63,845 bases of DNA from Oscillatoriales cyanobacterium. GTDB lineage: Bacteria > Cyanobacteriota > Cyanobacteriia > Cyanobacteriales > Microcoleaceae. This document shows, one piece after another, positions 1 through 7,493 of this stretch; positions within the stretch are counted from its first letter, which is position 1, and each line of letters begins with the position of its first letter. A program made the position numbers and the translations under genes. The stretch lies in the NCBI GenBank assembly GCA_004292955.1, contig RDXX01000080.1, forward strand, positions 1-63,845. Reading direction: 5' to 3'. The notes below the pieces were generated by a model. That model was given only the letters and a program-made list of their open reading frames with translations, was not told the DNA's origin and did not search any database.

Positions 1-421
1 TCGGATTCGACCTGTTCTGTCAGCCATGACGGAATTGCGATCGTTACATCTCCAGCATTGCACAGCTATGTTGAGAAATGTTCAGCGTAAAAGAATCAGT
101 ATTTCATATTAATTCTGGTTTTACCGGAATGATTAAACCGCAGAGGCCGCAGAGGACACAGAGGGAGAGGATAGAGAGATGAATCATTCTGATGAAGAGT
201 GGATTTGATATGAAGGAGTGCAAAAAGTATTTTTTTTAACAGTGCGATCGTCTCCGGTCGCGATTGTTATACCATTTATCTGAAGTTGTACAATACTCGA
301 AGACCCCCCCTAGCCCCCCCTTGTTAAAGGGGGGAACAAGAATATTGTTATTTCGTTGAAAATTGGTATTAGACTCGCGATCCTAGAATCAGGACTAAAG
401 TCCTTACTACAAACAACTGAA
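1..421. other. Intergenic region with dispersed repeats, no gene seen
   Basis: No convincing gene is visible in these 421 bases. Two dispersed repeats can be seen. At 303-334 a run of C (CCCCCCCTAGCCCCCCC) is followed by TTGTTAAAGGGGGG, giving a C-rich/G-rich inverted repeat. At 384-415 there is a small hairpin, AGGACTAAAGTCCT, followed by TACTACAAAC; a close relative occurs at about 18550-18580. Both are downstream of the minus-strand kinase gene that ends at 422 and could affect its transcript end, but this is inference. Confidence 0.5.
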
Positions 422-1909
422 TTAGTTAATCTCAAAGGAATTCATCATATTTTCAGCCGTTTTCAAATAGTCCGAATACTCTGATTTCTCCGCAGTGTAA
501 GTAATCACGTAAGCTTTATTATTCATCAACGTCCAAGTTTGCATTTTTTTGGTATTGGTTTGTCCGTCTTTATCATCAAAAACAACTGTATAACCTCGAT
601 GATTAGCAATCGTTTTAGGATTTTCTTCTAAAATTTTAACATCAGTAAAATTTGTTTTAATTTGCTTGAGAGACGATTGATTGTATTCATCGAGAGACAT
701 CGGTTTTGGCAAATCTTCTATGCTGACAGTAATTTGTTCTTGATAAGCATCAGCGGTGTTCTTTTTGGGGGCTATGAATACAACCACATCGTTAATTACT
801 GGATTTTGTAACTCTTGTTTTTCCCACTTTTCAGGGTATTTGATTTTAAACTGATGGGTCGAACTTTGATAACTTAATAAATTTTCAACTTGAGTTTTAG
901 AGAAATGTTGGATTGCGAAGGCGGAAATGGCGATCGCCCCAGCAACTCCGAGTCCCATTAAAGCCGGCTTCCATCCCAAAGCAAATCTACGAGTTCTGCG
1001 ATCGGGAGATGGCGATGGCGGGCGATCGCTCAGTTTACCAAGTCGCTGCAAAAGAACTTGAGTATCTTTTGGCCTGTCTTTCGGAAAATAAGCCATCAAA
1101 TCATCAATCAAATCTGCTAGCGGCTTCGATGTTTGAGTCGCCACATTCCGCCAAATCAATTTACCCGATCGCGGATCTTCCTGCAAATTTCTCGGTTCTT
1201 GAGCCGTCAGCAAATACACAAAATTCCGGCCCAAAGCAAAAAAATCAGAACGTGGCTCAGCCTTGCCCTTTTTTTGTTCTTCGGGAGTGTAACCCATCGA
1301 AGAAATGCGAGTTACTTCTCCAGTTGCTCTCTGAATAGTTTCTGTAACTTCCCGCACCGCCCCAAAATCAATTAATACTAATTTTCCGTTCGACCGGCAC
1401 ATGACATTTTGCGGCTTAATATCTCGGTGAAAATAATTTTGATTGTGAACGAGATTCAATATTTCCGTCAGTTGTGTCAACCAGTCAATAGCTAGTTCCG
1501 AAGAAATAGGTTGGTAATTATGAGCTTCCAACCACTGCTGCAAATTTTTACCTTCAATTTTCTCCATCACCAGACAGTGCAAAGATTTATCAGTACCCTT
1601 AACTCTGAAAGTAAAATAGCCTTCAGATTCAACTGTCGGGAGTCCCGGATGCTTCAGCCGCTGCAAAACGTGAGCTTCTCTCTGAAAAAGTTCCACACCT
1701 AGAGTATCGTTGTTCATCAGAACTTTCAACACTTTCTGAGTACCGTCTCTGTCTCTGACTGCAAAAGTTTTACCAAATCCTCCTTGTCCCAAAACAGCAA
1801 TTACCCGATAGCGTGCGTTGATTAGCAACTCAGATCCGCAAGTTTGGCAAAAATTGATAGTGTCAAGATTTTCTGGATGGCGGCAGTTGGGATTAATGCA
1901 GTAGCTCAT
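422..1909 (-). CDS. Membrane-anchored serine/threonine protein kinase with N-terminal zinc ribbon
   Basis: A 495-residue Hanks-type (PKN2-like) Ser/Thr kinase. The N-terminus has a four-cysteine zinc-ribbon pattern (C4, C9, C21, C24). The kinase domain follows, with a glycine loop GQGGFG at about 41-46, the ATP lysine at K62, the catalytic HRD at 161-163 and DFG at 181-183, so it looks active. A single hydrophobic segment at about 315-335 should anchor it in the membrane. The last 150 residues resemble the PsbP/DcrB-like extracytoplasmic domain found behind many cyanobacterial kinases, probably a sensor. The start is well placed because the zinc-ribbon cysteines begin at residue 4. Substrate unknown. 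Confidence 0.9.
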   Translation of the reverse strand: MSYCINPNCRHPENLDTINFCQTCGSELLINARYRVIAVLGQGGFGKTFAVRDRDGTQKVLKVLMNNDTLGVELFQREAHVLQRLKHPGLPTVESEGYFTFRVKGTDKSLHCLVMEKIEGKNLQQWLEAHNYQPISSELAIDWLTQLTEILNLVHNQNYFHRDIKPQNVMCRSNGKLVLIDFGAVREVTETIQRATGEVTRISSMGYTPEEQKKGKAEPRSDFFALGRNFVYLLTAQEPRNLQEDPRSGKLIWRNVATQTSKPLADLIDDLMAYFPKDRPKDTQVLLQRLGKLSDRPPSPSPDRRTRRFALGWKPALMGLGVAGAIAISAFAIQHFSKTQVENLLSYQSSTHQFKIKYPEKWEKQELQNPVINDVVVFIAPKKNTADAYQEQITVSIEDLPKPMSLDEYNQSSLKQIKTNFTDVKILEENPKTIANHRGYTVVFDDKDGQTNTKKMQTWTLMNNKAYVITYTAEKSEYSDYLKTAENMMNSFEIN

Positions 1910-2255
1910 GGTATGGAGGAATTAGCTTGGTAGAAATAGTATCTCGTGCCAAAGCAGCTTCCTGAAAGCTATCCGAATTGGGGATAGCTTGGAATTAGTG
2001 CGGTGCTTGTCAGCATTGATTATTAAACATGATATAACATTACTCATGTTTTGAATACTGAATGAGAGAATCTCATTTTTGTAAAAAGCATTTTTTTGTT
2101 GGAGTGCGAGCTGGGACGCTCGAAATGCAAAACTGAGATGCTCCCTATATCACCTGTGCGATGGCGGACGATCGCACTAAAAAAGCTGGCACGCTGGATG
2201 CTGGGTACTAAATTCTCGCACAATCTAAAATCTAAAATCTAAAATCTAAAATCAT
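1910..2255. other. Divergent intergenic region with TCTAAAA tandem repeat
   Basis: This region separates the divergent kinase and FHA-ABC genes and must hold both promoters, but I cannot place them. It contains a hairpin-like GTGCGAGC...GACGCTCG element near 2104-2120 that recurs near 20610, and a heptamer tandem repeat (TCTAAAA, about 4.5 units, 2222-2253) that ends three bases before the ATG of the next gene and leaves no normal ribosome binding site there. Confidence 0.5.
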
Positions 2256-4649
2256 ATGACAGGTCAAACCCATAAGAAAACAAACTTAATCGCCAGCCCC
2301 TATTTAGAAATCGACTATCAAGGCGAAGTGGTACGCTTGGAACTGACCAAGACTGAACACGTACTGGGACGAAATCCCCAACAAGCTGACTTGCTGGTTC
2401 CCAAAGATTGGGAGAAGCTGTCGAGATGTCAAGCGATTTTGCGCCAAGAAGGGGACGACTATCGCATCTATGACGGCGACGGCCTCAAACCCAGCAGTAG
2501 CGGGTTATTTGTGCTTCCGACTGAAACTCCTGTAACTCCGACTCAAGGCTGCGTTTTGCGACACGGAATCGAGTTGCGGATTGGTACGGATTTGAGAAAT
2601 CCGGTGCGGGTGAGTTATTTCAATCCCGGAAGTCCGGCGCTGGCCGTTTTGGGTTCGCGGGAGTCTGTGTCTCTGCGAAATCGATCGGTCGTCTTGGGGC
2701 GCGATCGCAATTCTACGCTACAGTTAAATTCGCCGATCGTCTCCCGCAGCCATTGTGCGATCGACGCCAACAAACGCGGAGACTACGTTCTCACAGACAA
2801 GAGCGCTAACGGCGTTTTTATTAACGGCAAACGAGTTAAAAATGAAGCTATATTGACCGAAGGTGCAAAAATTCGCATCGGCCCTTTTCTGCTAATTTAT
2901 CAAAATGAAGAAATAACAGTTATCGATCCGGGAAATGCGATCGGCTTAGAAGCAATTAACTTAAACCGACCTTTTGTCAACGATATTTCCCTAGTAATTG
3001 AACCCGGACAGTTAGTGGCGTTAGTCGGAGGAAGCGGCGCGGGGAAATCCACATTAATGCGAACCTTGCTGGGAATTGAAACCACAAATCGTGGCGCCGT
3101 TTACGTCAACGGCGACGAATTGCGGAAAAACTTTGAATGCTACAGTTCTTTAATCGGTTACGTGCCTCAGGATGATATAGTCCACGGCGAATTAACAGTT
3201 ACAGAAGCCCTAACTTACGCAATTAAATTGCGCTTGCCGCCGGATGTCGATGTCGAGCAAGTTTTGACAAAAACTCTGACCGATATTGAGATGTTGGACA
3301 AGCGAAAAACCCTTGTAAAAGACCTTAGTGGCGGGCAGAGAAAGCGGGTTAGCATCGGCGTCGAATTGCTTGCAGATCCGAAGTTGTTTTTCTTGGACGA
3401 ACCAACTTCTGGACTAGATCCGGGGCTGGATAAAAAGATGATGGAACTGCTGCGGAATTTGGCAGATAAAGGTCGGACGGTGGTTTTGGTGACGCACGCT
3501 ACGGCAAATGTCAATTTGTGCGATCGCCTAGTTTTTCTCGGCCGCAACGGCTACCTTTGCTACTTCGGCCCGCCCGCAGATGCTGCAAATTTCTTTGGAG
3601 TTCATCAAGCAGACTTTGCCAATATTTATAACGAGTTAGAAATCGGCGAAAAGGTCATCAAAGAATGGGCGAATACCTATCGGAATTCCGCCTATTACCA
3701 GCGGTACATAACCGCGCCCTTAAGTCCAAAAGCACCGCAAAAACAAGCACCTCCAGTCAAACTTCCCCAACCCGCCAAAGTTTCCCCAATCAAACAACTG
3801 TTTATCCTCGCCGATCGCTATTTCAAGCTAACTTTACGCGACCCAGTTAACGTTGGTTTAGGACTGTTAACTGCTGCTGTTTGCCCGATTTTGCTAGCCG
3901 GAATCAAAGATATAGAACCGCTAGTTACCGGAACAGCAGACGATCCAGCGCTGGCTTTTTTAGCTTTGCGAATTTTGTTTGTATTTACATCGGCAGCTAT
4001 TTGGGTAGGTTTGTCCAGTTCTCTGCAAGAAATTGTCAAAGAATCAGCCGTTTACCAGCGAGAAAGATTGGTGAATTTAGGTTTACTGCCCTATGTCGGT
4101 TCCAAGTTTCTGGTGCTGGGAGGATTGGCCTTGTTGCAAACATTGCTAATGACCGCAGTAATTTTAATTGGTTTTAAACAGCCGTCACCGGATATAATCG
4201 CTTGGCCGCTGGGTTTGGGAATTACAGTATTTTTAACGCTGTTGGCTAGCATGAGTTTGGGATTGATGGTATCGGCATTTGTGAAGAATGGCAGTCAGGC
4301 CAACAGTGCTTTGCCTTTGCTGTTAGTGCCGCAAATTATTTTTTCGGGAGTCTTGTTCAGTCTGGGAAGTTTGTTTAAAATCGAGAAAATCGGTCAGTAT
4401 ATCTCGTGGTTGACGGTAAGCCGCTGGTCTGTGGGTGCTTACGGTAGCTTGGTTAACGTGAACGCGATGGTGCCAAAGCCGATCGAATTACCCGATCGAA
4501 CAATCCTACCGCAGTTATTCGAGAAAAGCGCCGTCTACGAACCAACTTGGCAAAACTTAGCCTTGAATTGGGGAATTTTAGGATTGCACGCCGCCGTTTA
4601 TTTGACCGTAACTTTGCTGTTGCAGAAGCGGAAAGATATTTTCAAATAA
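2256..4649 (+). CDS. FHA-domain ABC transporter, ABCG-type ATPase fused to ABC-2 permease
   Basis: A 797-residue half-transporter. Two forkhead-associated domains come first (about 30-110 and 140-215; the second has the core GRD...SRSHC...NG pattern), which bind phosphothreonine. The ABC ATPase follows with Walker A GGSGAGKST at 258-266, signature LSGGQ at 357-361 and Walker B LFFLDE at 377-382. About 270 C-terminal residues form an ABC-2 membrane domain with roughly six hydrophobic segments. Nucleotide-binding domain before membrane domain is the ABCG order, so it should act as a dimer. Being divergent from a Ser/Thr kinase, it may be a phosphorylation target, which is inference. Substrate unknown. 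A TCTAAAA repeat directly abuts the start. Confidence 0.9.
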   Translation: MTGQTHKKTNLIASPYLEIDYQGEVVRLELTKTEHVLGRNPQQADLLVPKDWEKLSRCQAILRQEGDDYRIYDGDGLKPSSSGLFVLPTETPVTPTQGCVLRHGIELRIGTDLRNPVRVSYFNPGSPALAVLGSRESVSLRNRSVVLGRDRNSTLQLNSPIVSRSHCAIDANKRGDYVLTDKSANGVFINGKRVKNEAILTEGAKIRIGPFLLIYQNEEITVIDPGNAIGLEAINLNRPFVNDISLVIEPGQLVALVGGSGAGKSTLMRTLLGIETTNRGAVYVNGDELRKNFECYSSLIGYVPQDDIVHGELTVTEALTYAIKLRLPPDVDVEQVLTKTLTDIEMLDKRKTLVKDLSGGQRKRVSIGVELLADPKLFFLDEPTSGLDPGLDKKMMELLRNLADKGRTVVLVTHATANVNLCDRLVFLGRNGYLCYFGPPADAANFFGVHQADFANIYNELEIGEKVIKEWANTYRNSAYYQRYITAPLSPKAPQKQAPPVKLPQPAKVSPIKQLFILADRYFKLTLRDPVNVGLGLLTAAVCPILLAGIKDIEPLVTGTADDPALAFLALRILFVFTSAAIWVGLSSSLQEIVKESAVYQRERLVNLGLLPYVGSKFLVLGGLALLQTLLMTAVILIGFKQPSPDIIAWPLGLGITVFLTLLASMSLGLMVSAFVKNGSQANSALPLLLVPQIIFSGVLFSLGSLFKIEKIGQYISWLTVSRWSVGAYGSLVNVNAMVPKPIELPDRTILPQLFEKSAVYEPTWQNLALNWGILGLHAAVYLTVTLLLQKRKDIFK

Positions 4650-4760
4650 CGCAGAATATGGTTATATTTTCTTAGTCCCTCTCTGCTGGGACTTTCTTTG
4701 AGGTGAAGCGATTTCTAATCGCCAAGGGCAAAAGGGCAAAAGTGTAAAAAGCTAGAAAGT

Positions 4761-4872
4761 CTACGCAGCCACACACGCAACTCGAAAACCGCGGGTACAG
4801 CAGACATCGTTCGGCGCACTGTGGTCACGAGTAGCCGATTGACAGTTAAAATCACTGCAAAACGAACCACCG
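4761..4872 (-). other. Variable-repeat-like 3' end of FGE domain 2 (DGR-type)
   Basis: The last ~37 codons run from the conserved RGGS through GFRVACVAA. Compared with the same segment of domain 1 (about 5585-5700), the framework codons are kept while intervening positions differ mainly at codon positions 1 and 2 and mostly end in C or T (for example TGC/GCC, AGT/AAC, ACT/GTT, CAC/TGC, GAT/TAT, GTC/GGC, ACC/TTC). This is what adenine-specific mutagenesis of AAC/AAT codons by a diversity-generating retroelement produces. No template repeat or reverse transcriptase was seen in the window, so it would have to act from elsewhere. Confidence 0.5.
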
Positions 4873-6641
4873 CGCATCAGCCGATGATTGTTTGTTCCCG
4901 TTTCCCAAGAACTTCCGTCAGTCCGTGCAGCATCATAATTATCATGCCATTTATCGCTGCACCATTCCTCAACATTCCCGTGCATATCGTACAACCCAAA
5001 AGCATTGGGGGGAAAACTTCCCACATCTATGGAGCAGCTTGAGTCATAGTTGACTACTTCTGGAGATATACAGTGACAGGTTTCCCCAAAATGGAATGCG
5101 GTTGTTGTACCCGCACGACAGGCGTATTCCCATTCGGCTTCACTCAGTAAGCGATATGTTTTCCTAGTTGTTTGCGACAGTTTCTCACAAAATTTGACAG
5201 CATCATACCAGGATACATTTTCTACAGGACGTTTTTCACCTTTAAAGCACGATGGGTTGTTTCTCATAACTGCTTCCCACTGTTCTTGGGTGATGGCGTA
5301 TTTACCTGCATAAAATGTCGGTACTGTGACTCGATACTGCGGAATTCGATCGCCACTAACTGTGTAGATGTCAGGGGGGCCCATCGTAAATGTGCCGCCG
5401 GGAATCTTTACCATTTCTAAGCTGACACCGCGCCCTAGGTTTTCACTAAAGTATTCGGCTTGTCGCTGTTCTGTTTTGACGATCCTTCCCCATTGGTAGA
5501 GTGTGATGACTTCAAATTGAAAGGTCTCTGCTGGACTTAGTTTTTCGTCAGCTATGATTTTATTTGGTGTTGGTGGTTGTGCAGCAACACACGCAACCCG
5601 AAAACCGTTGAATCTCTCGCCATAGATCGGCTGTTCGCAGCTACGAACAGCCGATCGGCAATTGCTCGGATCGTTGGCCCACGAACCACCGCGCAACATC
5701 CGACAATTGTTTCCTGATTCCCAAGAACTTCCGTCAGTCGGTGCACCATCATAATTGTCAAGCCATTTATCGCTGCACCATTCCTCAACATTCCCGTGCA
5801 TATCGTACAACCCAAAAGCATTGGGGGGAAAACTCCCCACATCTGTGGGTTCGTTTGATTCGGTTATGTAGTTGACTAATTCCGGGGTAATCGTTTCGCC
5901 AAAATGAAATGGGGTTGTTGTACCCGCACGACAGGCGTATTCCCATTCCGCTTCACTCAGTAAGCGATATGTTTTCCCAGTTGTTTCCGACAGTTTCTCA
6001 CAAAATTCGACAGCATCATACCAGGATACACATTCAACAGGAAGTTTTTCACCTTTCAAGTACGATGGGTTGTTTCCCATGACGGCTTCCCACTGTGCTT
6101 GAGTGATGGGGTATTTCCCTGCATAAAAAGCTGGTACTGTGACTTGATGCTGCGGGCTTTCGTCATCCTCTCGTCCTGCTTCGTCGTTGGGGGAACCCAT
6201 CATAAATGTGCCACCGGGAATGTAAACCATTTCCAGTACAATACCATTACCTAAATCTTCTGGAAAAAATCGAGCAAATGACTTACGACGACTGTTTTTT
6301 TGTCCATCCGCATCGACTGTGATAACATAAAACCCAAAGAGAGGAAAATGGTTTTGTAAACATTGTTTTATATTCTCCTCATCCCGATCTTTCAGCAGTA
6401 AAAAAGCAGCAGATTTCACCTGCATTGACTCATCCTGCAATGCTCCAAGTATCAAATCTAAGCCTGCTTCCCCATATTTGGGCGCTTCGGAGAGTGCGGC
6501 GATTCTAACTTCGATCGCGGACGAGGCTAAGCGGCGTTTAACGCCGGCGATGCCTCCGAGTACAGCAGCATTGACCGGAATTGAATTTTGACCGCCCTTG
6601 ACGGCATCGTATTCTCTAGGTTTATTTTGATTGTCAGACAT
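4761..6641 (-). CDS. HEAT-repeat protein with two FGE-sulfatase (SUMF1/C-type lectin fold) domains
   Basis: A 626-residue protein starting at the ATG at 6641; an in-frame upstream start would overlap the preceding gene, whereas 6641 lies 4 bases after that gene's stop. A short HEAT-like segment (about 20-85) is followed by two FGE-sulfatase domains (about 125-365 and 400-626), each with GGTFxMG, WEAVMxNNPS, RLLSEAEWEYACRAGT and GLYDMHGNVEEWCSDKW motifs and ending in GFRVACVA. The formylglycine-generating enzyme family has this fold, but bacterial proteins of this architecture are mostly ligand-binding or DGR target proteins, so enzyme activity is not assumed. The two domains are near-identical at DNA level over about 130 bp but diverge sharply in the last 35 codons. 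Confidence 0.88.
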   Translation of the reverse strand: MSDNQNKPREYDAVKGGQNSIPVNAAVLGGIAGVKRRLASSAIEVRIAALSEAPKYGEAGLDLILGALQDESMQVKSAAFLLLKDRDEENIKQCLQNHFPLFGFYVITVDADGQKNSRRKSFARFFPEDLGNGIVLEMVYIPGGTFMMGSPNDEAGREDDESPQHQVTVPAFYAGKYPITQAQWEAVMGNNPSYLKGEKLPVECVSWYDAVEFCEKLSETTGKTYRLLSEAEWEYACRAGTTTPFHFGETITPELVNYITESNEPTDVGSFPPNAFGLYDMHGNVEEWCSDKWLDNYDGAPTDGSSWESGNNCRMLRGGSWANDPSNCRSAVRSCEQPIYGERFNGFRVACVAAQPPTPNKIIADEKLSPAETFQFEVITLYQWGRIVKTEQRQAEYFSENLGRGVSLEMVKIPGGTFTMGPPDIYTVSGDRIPQYRVTVPTFYAGKYAITQEQWEAVMRNNPSCFKGEKRPVENVSWYDAVKFCEKLSQTTRKTYRLLSEAEWEYACRAGTTTAFHFGETCHCISPEVVNYDSSCSIDVGSFPPNAFGLYDMHGNVEEWCSDKWHDNYDAARTDGSSWETGTNNHRLMRGGSFCSDFNCQSATRDHSAPNDVCCTRGFRVACVAA

Positions 6642-6645
6642 AATT

Positions 6646-7128
6646 TCAACCAGGTACTTTTGCGAGTTTGTCGGGTTGCAAGGTCGGCATCGCGAGCAAT
6701 TCCTCAACGGAGAAAGGTTGGGGTTGAGGAATTGCAGCTTCAGCATCCATGAGTTCTTTGATTTTCTCAAAAATCAAAACAGTTTCTGTTTCTCCGTCAG
6801 TTAGTTGATCGTAAAAATTAGGTATGGAGAACCAATGTTCAAAAGAAATCTCTAACAAACCGTTAGTTGCTAATTGCACTTGCCAGTACCGAGAATATCT
6901 GGCATCAACTATCTCAAATAATGGGGCCGGATTGTGTATCGGATAATAAGTATAGCGCTCGTCGCAAATATAGTACGATAAATTCCCTTGCCATTCAGAG
7001 ATAGCGTAGACAATATACTCTTTACCTACTATCAGTTTAAATTCTGTTTCTTTGGTAATGTCTAGCGGTGGATTTAGATAATTTTCCGGCAGGTCAGCTC
7101 CTTTGTTGGCAATACAGCGAATTTTCAT
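6646..7128 (-). CDS. Hypothetical protein upstream of the FGE-domain protein
   Basis: A 160-residue soluble protein that I do not recognise. It starts with a short Cys-containing strand (MKIRCIANKG), contains a beta-rich segment with several Tyr/Trp residues (YYICDERYTYYPIH) and ends with an acidic, Pro-rich tail. No signal peptide or membrane segment is visible. Its stop is 4 bases before the ATG of the FGE-domain gene, so the two are almost certainly co-transcribed, and it could be an accessory or partner protein of it. The function is unknown. Confidence 0.7.
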   Translation of the reverse strand: MKIRCIANKGADLPENYLNPPLDITKETEFKLIVGKEYIVYAISEWQGNLSYYICDERYTYYPIHNPAPLFEIVDARYSRYWQVQLATNGLLEISFEHWFSIPNFYDQLTDGETETVLIFEKIKELMDAEAAIPQPQPFSVEELLAMPTLQPDKLAKVPG

Positions 7129-7255
7129 ATTCTAAAAAACAGGCTAGTTTTAATTGTACGATCGGGCTGTTATATCATTTCCGTTTAATTCAGAATTGTA
7201 AATGAGTTCTTTCTTTTCTAGTGATATCATGTCCGATCGATTGACCACGATCTTG

Positions 7256-7427
7256 TAGGGGCGGGTTCACCAACAATATTTGCCAAAAACCGACAATTTC
7301 AAAAACCCGCCCCGGCTTATATATTATGCGCGATTTATCGGACACGATCTGACAATTATTCGTTGGGTGGGGGCGGGTTTACGAGATTGTTACTTTTAGG
7401 CAATTATGGTTGGTGAACCCGCCCCTA
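7256..7427. repeat. Palindromic MITE-like element with 18-bp terminal inverted repeats
   Basis: TAGGGGCGGGTTCACCAA at 7256-7273 is repeated perfectly in inverted orientation at 7410-7427, and a second inner pair (AAACCCGCCCC near 7303 and GGGGGCGGGTTT near 7370) lies between. The 172-bp unit has no coding capacity. Size and ends suggest a non-autonomous mobile element. I see no clear target-site duplication. Confidence 0.65.
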
Positions 7428-7454
7428 CGATTTTGTCAACCTGAAATTAAACAT

Positions 7455-7483
7455 AAAAAATCCCCCATTTTTGGGGGATTTAA
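7455..7483 (-). terminator. Rho-independent terminator of nrdJ
   Basis: Read on the minus strand, a perfect 9-bp stem AAATCCCCC / GGGGGATTT with a 5-6 base A-rich loop is followed by a run of T (ATTTTTTATG). It starts about 10 bases after the nrdJ stop codon at 7494, the right place and orientation to end that transcript. Confidence 0.85.
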
Positions 7484-7493
7484 TAAAAGGCGA

